From the NCBI RefSeq assembly GCF_013116825.1, contig NZ_JABFNS010000020.1:1-64000 (forward strand): a stretch of DNA of 64,000 bases, written 5' to 3'. The notes below the pieces were generated by a model. That model saw only the letters and a list, made by a program, of their open reading frames with translations. It did not search any database and was not told the DNA's origin. Every line of letters starts with the position of its first letter. The first letter of the stretch is position 1. A program made the position numbers and the translations under genes. The stretch comes from Myxococcus xanthus (GTDB taxonomy: Bacteria > Myxococcota > Myxococcia > Myxococcales > Myxococcaceae). Positions 17,962 through 27,795 of this stretch are shown in pieces.

Positions 17962-19509
17962 ATGTCGACTTCGAAGAGTCCTGAGGGCGTTGCTTCCCCC
18001 TGGAAGGCGCTGGCCACGGACCTGCCTTCTTCCCTGGTAGTGTTCCTGGTGGCGTTGCCGTTGTGTATGGGAATCGCGCTGGCTTCAGGCGCGCCCATCG
18101 TCAGCGGGCTCATCGCGGGTGTGATTGGCGGCATCGTGGTGGGGCTCTTTGGAGGCGTGCCCCTCCAGGTGAGCGGTCCCGCGGCCGGCCTCGCGGTCAT
18201 GGTGTTTGGCTTCATCCAGCAGATGGGCCTGGCGATGACGTGCGCGGCGGTGGCCGTCGCGGGCGTGGTGCAGATGATTCTCGGTGGGTTGAAGGTGGCG
18301 CGCGGCGCGCTGGCCATCTCTCCCGCCGTCATCCACGGGATGATGGCTGGCATCGGCATCCTCATCGTCCTGGGGCAGGTCCACATCGTGATGGGCGGCG
18401 CGCCGCAGTCGAGCGCGTGGCAGAACGTGAAGGAGCTGCCGGGGCAGATTGCGGACCTTCATGGCGCCGCGACGCTGCTGGGCCTGCTGACCATTGGCCT
18501 GATGGTGGCGTGGCAGTTCGTTCCCGGGAAGTTGAAGAAGGTCCCAGGTCCGCTCGTGGCCGTGGTGAGCGCCACCGCGGCGGCGACCTTCATGGGCGCC
18601 GATGTGGCCCGGGTGGAGCTGCCGGAGAACATCTTCTCCAGCATCCAGTTGCCCACCTTCCCGAAGGGCGACTGGGTCACCTTTGGCACGGCGGTGCTGT
18701 CGCTGGCGCTGGTCGCGAGCGCGGAGTCGCTCTTGAGCGCGGTGGCCACGGACAAGATGCACACGGGCCCCCGCGCGAACCTGGACCGCGAGCTCTTCGG
18801 TCAGGGCCTGGCGAACACGATTTCGGGCATGGCGGGCGGCCTGCCCATCACCGGCGTCATCGTCCGCAGCGCCACCAACATCACCGCCGGCGCGAAGACG
18901 CGGCTGTCGGGCACGCTGCACGGCGTGTGGCTGCTCCTGTTCATCACGTTGCTGGGCTCGGTGGCGGGGCTCGTCCCCCTCACCGTGCTGGCGGGTCTGC
19001 TCGTCTTCGTCGGCGCCAAGCTGGTGAACGTGCACCACATCCGTGAGCTCCAGAAGCGAGGGGAGCTGGCCGTGTACCTGGTGACGGTGGCCGGCGTGGT
19101 GGGCGTCAACCTGCTGGCCGGTATCGGCATGGGCCTGGCGTTCGCGGTGCTGCGCCTGCTGTGGCACCTGGGCACCGTCAAGGTGGACGTGCACCAGCAG
19201 GCGCATGCGTCCTATCTGGTTCGAATCTCGGGCGCGCTGACGTTCGTCGGCGTCCCCAAGCTGTCCACCGCGCTGGCGCAGGTGCCGTCGGGCTCCAAGG
19301 TGGAGCTGGACCTGGCCGTGCAGACGCTGGACCACTCCGGGCACGAAGCCCTGGAGAGCTGGTGTGACACGCATCGCAAGACGGGTGGCTCGGTGTTCGC
19401 CGAGTCGCTCGAAGACGTCTGGAGCCGCAAGGGCACGGTGAAGCCGAGCAGCCCCGTGGTCGTTGACGGTCCCAATCACAACTCGCTTGTCTCTGGAGGT
19501 GCGCAGTGA
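17962..19509 (+). CDS. SulP (SLC26) family anion/bicarbonate transporter
   Basis: The 515-residue product starts at ATG 17962 behind a GGAGGTG ribosome site. It has about 12-14 hydrophobic helices across residues 15-395 with the SulP core (SSLVVFLVALPLCMGIALASGAP near the start, LQVSGPAAG, GMAGGLPITGVIVRSATN), then a C-terminal region of about 90 residues resembling a degraded STAS domain. The family moves sulfate, bicarbonate or other anions. The next gene, a beta carbonic anhydrase, overlaps by 4 bp, a pairing typical of bicarbonate-moving SulP proteins. Bicarbonate is therefore the best substrate guess. Likely sigma54-controlled (element at 17887-17903). Confidence 0.92.
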   Translation: MSTSKSPEGVASPWKALATDLPSSLVVFLVALPLCMGIALASGAPIVSGLIAGVIGGIVVGLFGGVPLQVSGPAAGLAVMVFGFIQQMGLAMTCAAVAVAGVVQMILGGLKVARGALAISPAVIHGMMAGIGILIVLGQVHIVMGGAPQSSAWQNVKELPGQIADLHGAATLLGLLTIGLMVAWQFVPGKLKKVPGPLVAVVSATAAATFMGADVARVELPENIFSSIQLPTFPKGDWVTFGTAVLSLALVASAESLLSAVATDKMHTGPRANLDRELFGQGLANTISGMAGGLPITGVIVRSATNITAGAKTRLSGTLHGVWLLLFITLLGSVAGLVPLTVLAGLLVFVGAKLVNVHHIRELQKRGELAVYLVTVAGVVGVNLLAGIGMGLAFAVLRLLWHLGTVKVDVHQQAHASYLVRISGALTFVGVPKLSTALAQVPSGSKVELDLAVQTLDHSGHEALESWCDTHRKTGGSVFAESLEDVWSRKGTVKPSSPVVVDGPNHNSLVSGGAQ

Positions 19510-20246
19510 GGAAGCTCATTCGCGGTCTGTTGGATTTTCAGCTCAACGCCCGTTCCAGCTACCGGGAGAAGTTCGCGTTGCTGGCGCAGGAGCAGAAGCC
19601 GGATTGCCTCTTCATCGCCTGCGCGGACAGCCGCGTGGTGCCCAACCTGCTCGTGTCCACGGACCCGGGCGACCTGTTCGTGGTCCGCAACGTCGGCAAC
19701 ATGGTGGCGCCGTCGGATTCGAAAGGGCAGTCCACGGGCGACCAGTCCGAGGCGGCCGCGCTGGAGTTCTCGCTCCGCAACCTGCCGGTGGAGGACATCG
19801 TCGTGTGCGGCCACTCGAACTGCGGCGCGATGAAGGCCATCCTCGCTGGCGGCGTGGGGCCTGAGAACCCGAACCTCAAGGGCTGGCTCGAGCACGGCAA
19901 GGACGCGCTCCAGCGGATGAATGCGAACCCGACGCTGGGGGAGGGCCGGTCGGATTACGATCGCCTGTCCCAGAACAACGTGCTGGTGCAGATGGAGCAC
20001 ATCTCCACCTATCCGTGGGTGAAGGAGCGTCTCGACGCGGGCACCCTGCGGCTGCACGGCTGGTGGTTTGACATCGCCACCGCGCAGGTCCACGCCTGGC
20101 GCCCGTTGCTGGGCCGCTTCGTCCCCATGGACGAACTGGTGGGCGAGATTCTGCTGCGCGAGCTGGGCGCGGACACCCACGCCCCCGGCGCGCTCGCCAA
20201 CGGCAACGGTGCTCAGCGCATGTCGGTGGTGGCCAGCGCGCAGTAG
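19506..20246 (+). CDS. Beta-class carbonic anhydrase
   Basis: The 246-residue enzyme starts with GTG [11 protein letters not shown] the SulP stop (GTGA). Zinc ligands and the catalytic dyad are all present: Cys39, Asp41 and Arg43 in CADSRV, and His103 and Cys106 in GHSNCGAM. It interconverts CO2 and bicarbonate in the cytoplasm. Translational coupling to the SulP transporter suggests that imported bicarbonate is its substrate or product. The start gives the normal N-terminus with a short helical lead. Confidence 0.96.
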   Translation: MRKLIRGLLDFQLNARSSYREKFALLAQEQKPDCLFIACADSRVVPNLLVSTDPGDLFVVRNVGNMVAPSDSKGQSTGDQSEAAALEFSLRNLPVEDIVVCGHSNCGAMKAILAGGVGPENPNLKGWLEHGKDALQRMNANPTLGEGRSDYDRLSQNNVLVQMEHISTYPWVKERLDAGTLRLHGWWFDIATAQVHAWRPLLGRFVPMDELVGEILLRELGADTHAPGALANGNGAQRMSVVASAQ

Positions 20247-20263
20247 CCCGGTGGAAGCAGGCA

Positions 20264-20300
20264 ACCAGGGGAGCGGCTCGAATCGAGCCATTCTCCTGGT
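20264..20300 (+). other. Hairpin between carbonic anhydrase and TauE genes
   Basis: GGCTCG-AAT-CGAGCC forms an inner stem, flanked by ACCAGG..CCTGGT outer arms with a few mismatches. There is no T-run after it. It could reduce read-through into the next two genes or stabilise the upstream transcript. Confidence 0.5.
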
Positions 20301-20342
20301 GGCCAAAGGCCGGTGAGGGGGAGAGGATGGGGAGCAGCTTCG

Positions 20343-21185
20343 ATGACTCCCTTCCTCTTCATGCTCGTCGTCCTGGGGTTTTCCGTGGGTGCGGGACTGT
20401 TGGGTTCGTTGCTGGGTATCGGCGGCGGGCTCATCCTGATTCCCGTGCTCACGTTGCTCCTGAAAGTGGACATCCAGTACGCGGTGGGGGCGTCCATCGT
20501 CTCCGTCATCGCCACGTCCAGCGGCGCGGCGGCGGCCTACGTGCGCGACCGGATGGCCAACACCCGCGTGGCCATGTTCCTGGAGCTGGCGACCACCGCG
20601 GGCGCGCTCAGCGGCGCGTACATGTCCGGGCTGGTGGGTGGGCGCGGCGTGTACCTCGTCTTTGGCGGCGTCATGGCGTGGTCGGCGCTGGTGATGCTGC
20701 GGCGGATGCGGGCGAGCGCCGAGGCGCCGGTGCCCGCGGACGCGCTGGCGGACCGGCTGGCGCTGCACGGCAGCTACTGGGATGAGTCGCAGGGCCGTGA
20801 GGTGTCCTACCGCGTCACGCGGCCACTGACGGGATTGGGGCTGATGTACGTGGCGGGCACGGTGAGCGGCATGCTGGGCATCGGCTCGGGCGCGCTCAAG
20901 GTGCCGGCCATGGACCTGGCCATGCGGCTGCCGCTGAAGGTGTCCACGGCCACCAGCAACTTCATGATTGGCGTGACGGCGGCGGCCAGCGCGGGCGTCT
21001 ACTTCGCGCGCGGCAACATCGACCCGTTCATCGCGGGGCCGGTGTGCGTGGGCGTCACGCTGGGCGCGTGGCTGGGCTCGCGCCACCTGATGGCCCGGGT
21101 GAACAGCACGTGGCTGCGCGCGCTCTTCGTGGGCGTGCTGCTGTGGGTGGCCTTGGAGATGCTGCGCAAGGGGTGGGCGTCATGA
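20343..21185 (+). CDS. TauE/SafE family sulfite/organosulfur anion exporter
   Basis: The 280-residue membrane protein from ATG 20343 has about eight helices arranged as two halves. Each half has the family's Gly-rich signature: GAGLLGSLLGIGGGLILIPVL at about 15-35 and VSGMLGIGSGALKVPAMDLA at about 178-197, with an ATSNFMIGVTAAAS segment after the second. Family members export sulfite, sulfoacetate or similar anions, but many are uncharacterised. It overlaps the DUF1634 gene by 4 bp and lies 96 bp after the carbonic anhydrase, possibly in the same transcript. Confidence 0.88.
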   Translation: MTPFLFMLVVLGFSVGAGLLGSLLGIGGGLILIPVLTLLLKVDIQYAVGASIVSVIATSSGAAAAYVRDRMANTRVAMFLELATTAGALSGAYMSGLVGGRGVYLVFGGVMAWSALVMLRRMRASAEAPVPADALADRLALHGSYWDESQGREVSYRVTRPLTGLGLMYVAGTVSGMLGIGSGALKVPAMDLAMRLPLKVSTATSNFMIGVTAAASAGVYFARGNIDPFIAGPVCVGVTLGAWLGSRHLMARVNSTWLRALFVGVLLWVALEMLRKGWAS

Positions 21186-21634
21186 GCGAGGCACCGACGC
21201 CGGAGCCGCGAAGCCCCGAGGCCGCCGCCGCGGTGGTGCAGGACGGCGAGGACGCTTCGCTGCTCCATCCGGAGCAGCTCATCAGTGACTTGCTGCGGTA
21301 CGGCGTGGCCGCCAGCCTGGCGTTGGTGACGCTGGGCACCGTGGTGACCTTCTTCCGCCACCCGGACTACCTCGTCTCGTCCGAGGCGCTGCTGCGCCTC
21401 ACCTCGCCGCACCCGGTGCCGCACACCCTGGGGGACGTCGTGGCGGGGGCGCTGGCCGCCCGGGGCCAGGCGTTCGTCATGGCGGGACTGCTGGTGATGA
21501 TGGCCGTGCCGGTGATGCGGGTGGCCCTGTCGCTGCTCATCTTCCGCCAGCAGAAGGACCGGCTCTACGTGGGAATCACCGCCACGGTGCTGGCGATGCT
21601 CGTCCTGTCCTTCCTGCTGGGCGCGGCGCACTGA
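21182..21634 (+). CDS. DUF1634 membrane protein
   Basis: This 150-residue protein has an acidic, Pro/Ala-rich N-terminus (1-33) and three hydrophobic helices at about 39-57, 95-118 and 130-148. The overall pattern matches DUF1634 proteins, which commonly sit beside TauE/SafE transporters and may be accessory subunits. It overlaps the TauE gene by 4 bp (ATGA). It ends 6 bp from the convergent sixA. No catalytic motif is visible. Confidence 0.78.
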   Translation: MSEAPTPEPRSPEAAAAVVQDGEDASLLHPEQLISDLLRYGVAASLALVTLGTVVTFFRHPDYLVSSEALLRLTSPHPVPHTLGDVVAGALAARGQAFVMAGLLVMMAVPVMRVALSLLIFRQQKDRLYVGITATVLAMLVLSFLLGAAH

Positions 21635-21640
21635 GGCGCG

Positions 21641-22135
21641 TCAGCGCAGGTCGCCGGGGCGCTTCACGGGCTTGCCCGGCGTGGCCCACCACGCGAGCGT
21701 GAAGCCGCCGTTCTTCAGGGGATGGAGCGCCAGCGCCGCGCCCTTGCGCAGCTTGTCCGGCAGCTCATGCTCCAGGGCGCGAATGGCCGCGCGCTCCAGC
21801 GAGGGGTTGTGGCCCACCAGGGCCCAGCCCGCGCCGCGCTCGCGGCCCAGGTCGACGATGCGCTTGTGCGCGCCGCGCTGGGGCAGCAGGGCGGGGTGGA
21901 CCTCCACGCCGGACACGCCGAAGGCCTCGGCGAGCAGCTCCGCCGTCTGGACGGCGCGCACCAGCGGACTGGTGATGATGCCGCGCAGGGGCGTGAGGCG
22001 TGCCAGCTTGCGTGCGTGGTGGCGGAAGGCCGCGCGACCTTCCGGAGTGAGGGCGCGCGCCTCATCGCCCAGGACGTGAGAGTCCTCCGCGACGGCGTGG
22101 CGGATGAACAGCAGCGGCAGCTCGCGTGCAGACAT
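21641..22135 (-). CDS. sixA: SixA-like phosphohistidine phosphatase
   Basis: The 164-residue histidine phosphatase has the RH catalytic motif in LFIRHAVAED (His13), Arg in TSPLVRAVQTAE and the second catalytic His in LVGHNPSLE. The length is right for SixA, which removes phosphate from histidine of HPt or phosphocarrier proteins. It is the last gene of the minus-strand group containing phoB, phoR and a metallophosphoesterase, 59 bp after the latter. A role in damping phosphorelay is possible but not shown. Confidence 0.85.
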   Translation of the reverse strand: MSARELPLLFIRHAVAEDSHVLGDEARALTPEGRAAFRHHARKLARLTPLRGIITSPLVRAVQTAELLAEAFGVSGVEVHPALLPQRGAHKRIVDLGRERGAGWALVGHNPSLERAAIRALEHELPDKLRKGAALALHPLKNGGFTLAWWATPGKPVKRPGDLR

Positions 22136-22194
22136 GGTGAGCGCCGTGAATCACTCCGGGCGTCCCCGCGCAAGCAACGGACTGGCGACAACGT

Positions 22195-23139
22195 CTACCC
22201 TTCGAAATCGTTGAGCGCGTCCAGGGGCAGCGGCGCCGCGCCCGTCACGGTTCCGTCCAGGTCCGTGGGCAACGAGGCGGGGTCGACCTCCGGGGAGGGA
22301 CGACTGTCCATGGGCGTGGCCGCGGCGCGCGAGGCGGCCCCTGGCGGTGGGCGGAGCACCGGGCCCGGCGGTGGCAGGCCGGAGTGGCGCCGCGCGGCCT
22401 CCATCAGCGCGTTGTGGTGGCGGTAGCGCGCCTCCACCAGCTTGTGCACCAGGAGCGGTCCGCCGGGGACGCGGCGCGCGGTGAGGGCCTGGGTGGCCTT
22501 GCGCACCGGGTAGCGCACCCGGCGAATCTGCACCCGCCACCCCTTGGGCGTGAAGGTGAAGACGCCGTAGGCGGGGCGCAGGTCTCCATCCCGGGGGATG
22601 CCCGCGCTGGCCACGTCCGCGATGAGCATGCGGCCCACGCGGCGGCGGTAGGGGAAGTGCAGGTGCCCGAAGGCGCAGGCCGCCGCGTCCAGGTGGCTGA
22701 AGAAGCGGCGCACCGCGACGTCATCCAGCGTGGGGTCCAGCGACTCCTCGAGGTTGCGCGGGTTGGCGTGGCAGACGAAGAGGTCCTGTCCCTTGCGCGG
22801 CGTGTAGCGCACGGAGAAGGGCAGGGCGCCCAGCTTCTCCAGCAGCGCGCCGCCCAGCTGGTCCCGCGTCCAGCGCAGCAGCTCCGTCTTCCAGTGGTCC
22901 TTCTCCCGGTAGGCGCCGCCCAGGTAGTTGCCCGCCAGGTAGCAGTCGGTGTTGCCCATCAGGACGGAGTCACACCGGTCGAAGAGCAGGTCCACCGTCT
23001 CCCGGGGATGGGCGCCACGCAGCGCCAGGTCTCCGGCCGCGACGATGTAGTCGGGGGCCACAGAGCGGGCGATGTCCTCGAGGACGGCCTCGCAGGCGGG
23101 AAGATTGCCGTGGATGTCCGCGAGGATGGCGACCCGCAT
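22195..23139 (-). CDS. Calcineurin-like metallophosphoesterase
   Basis: I start at ATG 23139, which has GGAG 5 bases upstream; GTG at 23145 is also possible. The 314 residues begin with the metal-binding motif ADIHGN (Asp8, His10), then AAGDLALRG, MGNTDCYL, CHANPRN and AFGHLHFPYRR, the order of the class III phosphoesterase core. Residues beyond about 245 are a Pro/Ala-rich tail unlike the family. The substrate is unknown; phosphodiesters or phosphoprotein are possible. It follows phoR by 12 bp, so it probably belongs to the phoB-phoR operon. Confidence 0.88.
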   Translation of the reverse strand: MRVAILADIHGNLPACEAVLEDIARSVAPDYIVAAGDLALRGAHPRETVDLLFDRCDSVLMGNTDCYLAGNYLGGAYREKDHWKTELLRWTRDQLGGALLEKLGALPFSVRYTPRKGQDLFVCHANPRNLEESLDPTLDDVAVRRFFSHLDAAACAFGHLHFPYRRRVGRMLIADVASAGIPRDGDLRPAYGVFTFTPKGWRVQIRRVRYPVRKATQALTARRVPGGPLLVHKLVEARYRHHNALMEAARRHSGLPPPGPVLRPPPGAASRAAATPMDSRPSPEVDPASLPTDLDGTVTGAAPLPLDALNDFEG

Positions 23140-23151
23140 GGTCACTCCATC

Positions 23152-24513
<1,362 letters not shown>

Positions 24514-24526
24514 GGGCGGGGCGGCC

Positions 24527-25207
24527 TCACGGGGGGCTGAGCTTGTAGCCCACGCCGCGCACCGTCTCGATGATGTCCCCGGCGGGGCCCAGCTTCTCGC
24601 GCAGCCGCTTGATGTGCGTGTCCACGGTGCGGGTGTGGATCTCCGCCTGGATGCCCCAGACGTCCGACAGCAACACCTCGCGCGTCTGCACCCGGTCCGA
24701 GCGCTCCAGCAGCGTGCGCAGCAGGCGGAACTCCAGCGCGGTGAGGAGCACTTCCTCGCCCTTCACGCGCACCTGGTGGCGGGTGGTGTCCAGGCTGATG
24801 TCGCCGGAGGCGAGCACCGTGGAGGGACCGTCCTCCGCGTCCGCGCGGCGCAGCACGGCCTTGACGCGCAGGAGGAGCTCGCGGACGGAGAAGGGCTTCA
24901 CCACGTAGTCGTCGGCGCCCAGCTCCAGGCCCTGCACCCGGTCGGACTCCTGGCCCTTCGCGCTGACGATGATGACGGACGCCTTGCGCAGCTCGGTGTC
25001 CGCCTTGAGCATGCGCAGCACCTCGCTGCCCGCCACGTCCGGCAGCATCAGGTCCAGCAGCACCAGGTCTGGCGGATGCGCGCGCGCCTTGGCGAGCCCG
25101 CTCGCGCCGGTGTTGGCCGTCTCCGTCTCGAAGCCCGCGGCCCGCAGGTTGTAGTCGACGAGGCCCGCCAGGTCCTGCTCGTCCTCGATAATCAGGATGC
25201 GCGACAT
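24527..25207 (-). CDS. phoB: PhoB-type phosphate response regulator
   Basis: From ATG 25207 the product is 226 residues: receiver (Asp52 in LLDLMLPDVAG; Lys in DDYVVKPFSVREL) and winged-helix output with LTALEFRLLRTLLE and RTVDTHIKRLREKLG. It is paired with the adjacent PhoR and should activate phosphate-starvation genes. It resembles the orphan regulator next to pstS across both domains, so both may recognise related sites. It follows the lipoprotein gene by 25 bp, so promoter sequence probably lies far upstream, near 26700. Confidence 0.93.
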   Translation of the reverse strand: MSRILIIEDEQDLAGLVDYNLRAAGFETETANTGASGLAKARAHPPDLVLLDLMLPDVAGSEVLRMLKADTELRKASVIIVSAKGQESDRVQGLELGADDYVVKPFSVRELLLRVKAVLRRADAEDGPSTVLASGDISLDTTRHQVRVKGEEVLLTALEFRLLRTLLERSDRVQTREVLLSDVWGIQAEIHTRTVDTHIKRLREKLGPAGDIIETVRGVGYKLSPP

Positions 25208-25232
25208 GAAGCCCTCTCGAGTCCCTCCGCGC

Positions 25233-25736
25233 TCAGTGCGCGATGGACGGATTGCAATCTCCACCGGTCAGCGTCAGGGGCGCGGCAATCACCGGGGCGT
25301 TGTCGCCCGCGTTGACCTCACGGAGGTAGTTGCACGAACTCCCCAGGAAGCCGGGCGGGGTCCCCGTGGTGATCGCCTCGATGACGAGCGCGTAATCTCG
25401 GCCCACCGGCACGTCCACCGCCAGCTCCAGGCTTCCTCCCGACTGGAGGGTCGCCAGGTCCACGGGGAAGCGGAGGGCCCTGCCCTCGCGCCCCTGGGCG
25501 TCCTTCAGCACCACCAGGTCGTCACGCCGCACCTGGGTGCCCAGGCACGTGCGCTGAATCTCGGTGCAACTGCGGCTGGAGCCTCGCGACACCACGGCCA
25601 CCTGCAGGGCCTGGACGTCGTTGGCCACCGCGCGCTCCATCGTCAGGGCGAGCGGAAATCGGCCCGCGGGCTCGGCGTCAGGGCCGCACGCGCCAAGGCC
25701 GAGCAGCAATAGCGGGGACAGGAGGCGCAGGCTCAT
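25233..25736 (-). CDS. Small lipoprotein of unknown function
   Basis: The 167-residue product has a signal peptide with lipobox LGAC (Cys17), so it should be lipid-anchored in the envelope. The remainder contains four further cysteines (RSCTEIQRTCLG, SSCNYLREV, GGDCNPSIAH), suggesting two disulphides in an extracytoplasmic beta-rich fold. No family was recognised. Its ATG overlaps the stop of the preceding gene by 4 bp and it precedes phoB by 25 bp, so it appears to be part of the same operon. Confidence 0.75.
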   Translation of the reverse strand: MSLRLLSPLLLLGLGACGPDAEPAGRFPLALTMERAVANDVQALQVAVVSRGSSRSCTEIQRTCLGTQVRRDDLVVLKDAQGREGRALRFPVDLATLQSGGSLELAVDVPVGRDYALVIEAITTGTPPGFLGSSCNYLREVNAGDNAPVIAAPLTLTGGDCNPSIAH

Positions 25737-26668
25737 GGGGTGGGAGGCTCCACGCGGATGGTGATGGGAACGCGGCCCCGCTCTTCGCCGGAGGTCAGCG
25801 CCACGATGCCGGCGGTGGCGCCAATGGCCACCGCGCCCACGCCCACCCAGAGCCAGGGGCTCTTGTACCAGGGACGGGAGGACGGGTCGGCGGCGGCGCC
25901 GGCGCGCACGGCCCGGGGCGCCACCTGGAAGATGAGCGGCTGGAAGGAGTCTCCCCGGCCCGCGAGCCGGCGCTGGGCCGCGTCCGCGACCTCGAAGTAG
26001 TACTCCATCTCGTAGGCCTCGGCCTCGGTGGGCACCTCGTAGGCCGGCAACACCGCGCGGTAGCGTTCGCTGGGGCGGCCGTCGGGGGCTCGCTCACGCG
26101 CGAAGTCCACCGAGTTGTAGGCCTCGTCACCGGCGCGCCGGTAGAAGAGGCGCGCGCGGGCGCCCAGCGCCAGGTCCTGGATGGATGCCTCCACGACGAC
26201 GGGCTCGCCGCCCGGCGGATCAGGGATGGGGTCCACGTCCAGGGTGACGGGGCGGACGCGCCGGCTCTTGATGTCCTCGCGGATGCGCGCGTAGAGGGCG
26301 CGCAGCTTGGGCGGGGAGCTGCGGGGGAGCTCATAGTCCGGCCGGGCCTGGAGCAGCTTCTCGTAGGCGTCGCGCGCCTGGGGCTCGTCCCCCAGGTAGA
26401 GGGCCGTGAGGCCCAGCAGGCGGTACATCTCCACCAGCTGATCATCCGTGAGGTCCGGCGCATCCAGGCCTTCCAGGAGGGTGCGACGTGCGTCTTCGAA
26501 TTCGCCCTGGTCGAACTGCTCGCGGGCCTCGGTGATGGCCGGGCTGGCCGGGCCGAGCTGCGAGAGAACGGGCTCCGGGAAGAGGGGCCGGCTCCAGCCC
26601 GGTCGGGCACCCAGGCCCAGCACCAGGATGAGGGCCCACCCGCGCAACCGCCAGCCATGTGCGTGCAT
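25733..26668 (-). CDS. Secreted/periplasmic protein with TPR-like N-terminal half and C-terminal helix
   Basis: The 311-residue product has a signal-like N-terminus (1-26), helical TPR-like repeats at about 43-135 (AREQFDQGEFEDARRTLLEGL, EMYRLLGLTALYLGDEPQARDAYEKLLQARPDY), a beta-rich domain at about 140-250, and a single membrane helix at about 273-291 before a short basic tail. This resembles myxobacterial envelope proteins of unknown role. It is the first gene of the probable operon leading to phoB-phoR. It is divergent from yceD with a 163-bp gap. Confidence 0.72.
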   Translation of the reverse strand: MHAHGWRLRGWALILVLGLGARPGWSRPLFPEPVLSQLGPASPAITEAREQFDQGEFEDARRTLLEGLDAPDLTDDQLVEMYRLLGLTALYLGDEPQARDAYEKLLQARPDYELPRSSPPKLRALYARIREDIKSRRVRPVTLDVDPIPDPPGGEPVVVEASIQDLALGARARLFYRRAGDEAYNSVDFARERAPDGRPSERYRAVLPAYEVPTEAEAYEMEYYFEVADAAQRRLAGRGDSFQPLIFQVAPRAVRAGAAADPSSRPWYKSPWLWVGVGAVAIGATAGIVALTSGEERGRVPITIRVEPPTP

Positions 26669-26771
26669 CGATTCGAACCTATCAAAACGTTATCGAGAGA
26701 ATCCACGAAGGCCGGCCCATCGGGGGTGACGGGGCGGTGACATCTTCGTGGCGGTGGTGCACGAGGGCGTG

Positions 26772-26800
26772 TTGACGCTGGAGGGGCCACCCTCTATGTT
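26772..26800 (+). promoter_or_regulatory. Sigma70-type promoter of yceD
   Basis: TTGACG (26772-26777) and TATGTT (26795-26800) are exactly 17 bases apart. Transcription would begin near 26807, about 25 bases before the ATG. A GGAAG ribosome site follows. This is the best housekeeping promoter match in the window. Confidence 0.72.
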
Positions 26801-26831
26801 GCGCGCCCCTTTTGGCCTGGAAGCAGCGTAA

Positions 26832-27434
26832 ATGCTCGTAAAGGTTGATCAAATCAAGGACGCAGGGCTGAAGCTCGAGGAGCCCGTCAATCTCGAGCTG
26901 CTCGGTGAGACGCTGGGAGGCGCTGCCTCCGGCGAGGATACCGGATTCAGGGCCACGGCCCCGGCGACGCTGAAGGCGTCGCTGCGCAAGCTGAGCGGCG
27001 GTGTGCTGCTGGAGGGGCGCTTCACGGTGGACGTCACCAGCCCTTGCAAGCGCTGCCTCGCCGACGTGGCCACGAAGGTCCCCGTGGAGTTCACGCTCAA
27101 CCTGGTGCCGGAGTCCCTGGCGCGGGGCGACGACTTCAAGGACGACGACGAGAAGGCCATGGAGAAGAAGGAGCGCAGCCAGGGTGAGTCTGGCGGCTCC
27201 TTCGAACTGGACGACGCGGATCAGGAGCTCTTCGACGGGAAGACCATCAACCTGGACCCCATCGTCCGGGAGCAGCTCCTGCTGGCCCTGCCGATGAGCG
27301 CCGTGTGCCGGGAGGACTGCAAGGGCCTGTGCTCGCAGTGCGGCGCGAACCGCAACGACGTCGCCTGCACCTGTGATCCCCGGCCCGTGGACCCGCGGCT
27401 GGCGCCGCTGAAGAACATCAAGCTCAGCAACTGA
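26832..27434 (+). CDS. yceD: YceD/DUF177 family protein
   Basis: The 200-residue protein matches DUF177: an N-terminal beta region, CKRCLADV at about residues 73-80, and a C-terminal Cys cluster CREDCKGLCSQCGANRND at about 158-175 that may bind metal. DUF177 proteins are normally encoded directly before rpmF and are linked to ribosome assembly or 23S rRNA in plants and bacteria. Here rpmF follows but on the opposite strand. An acidic Asp/Glu/Lys insertion lies at about 99-130. Confidence 0.9.
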   Translation: MLVKVDQIKDAGLKLEEPVNLELLGETLGGAASGEDTGFRATAPATLKASLRKLSGGVLLEGRFTVDVTSPCKRCLADVATKVPVEFTLNLVPESLARGDDFKDDDEKAMEKKERSQGESGGSFELDDADQELFDGKTINLDPIVREQLLLALPMSAVCREDCKGLCSQCGANRNDVACTCDPRPVDPRLAPLKNIKLSN

Positions 27435-27480
27435 AGTGAGTCAGGAGTGCAGGGCCGCCTCGTGAGAGGGGGCCCTGAAA

Positions 27481-27524
27481 CGACAAGGGCCGCGGCCTCC
27501 ATTGGATGGAGACGCGGCCCGTCG
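27481..27524. terminator. Bidirectional terminator-like hairpin between yceD and rpmF
   Basis: GGGCCGCG (27487-27494) pairs with CGCGGCCC (27513-27520). An inner CTCCAT/ATGGAG stem closes a TGG loop, and outer CGAC/GTCG pairs extend the base. It sits between two convergent genes. No T-run was seen on either side, so termination may need Rho. Confidence 0.65.
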
Positions 27525-27566
27525 TGCTTCGCAGCACCCGGGAAGGGCGCTGTGTGCGGCTGTGGG

Positions 27567-27755
27567 TCAGGCCTGGGCCTGAGCCACCACTTCACGGCCC
27601 TTGTACTGGCCACAGGACGTGCAGGCGCGGTGAGGCATCACCGGCTCCTTGCAGTTCGGGCACTTGGTCACCTGCACGGCGCTCCGCAGGTTGTTGTTGG
27701 CCGCACGGCGGCGGTCACGACGCATCTTCGAAGTACGCTTCTTGGGGACACCCAC
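27567..27755 (-). CDS. rpmF: 50S ribosomal protein L32
   Basis: The 62-residue protein has the L32 start MGVPKKRTSKMRRDRRRAAN and a four-Cys zinc ribbon (CPNC and CTSC, at about residues 32-50). The ribosome site GAGGTGA precedes the ATG. In most bacteria rpmF lies between yceD and plsX on the same strand and is co-transcribed. Here it keeps the position but is inverted, so it needs its own promoter in the 27756-28191 gap. Confidence 0.97.
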   Translation of the reverse strand: MGVPKKRTSKMRRDRRRAANNNLRSAVQVTKCPNCKEPVMPHRACTSCGQYKGREVVAQAQA

Positions 27756-27795
27756 GGCTCACCTCTATATTCGACGCCGACCCGGAGCGTTCGCG

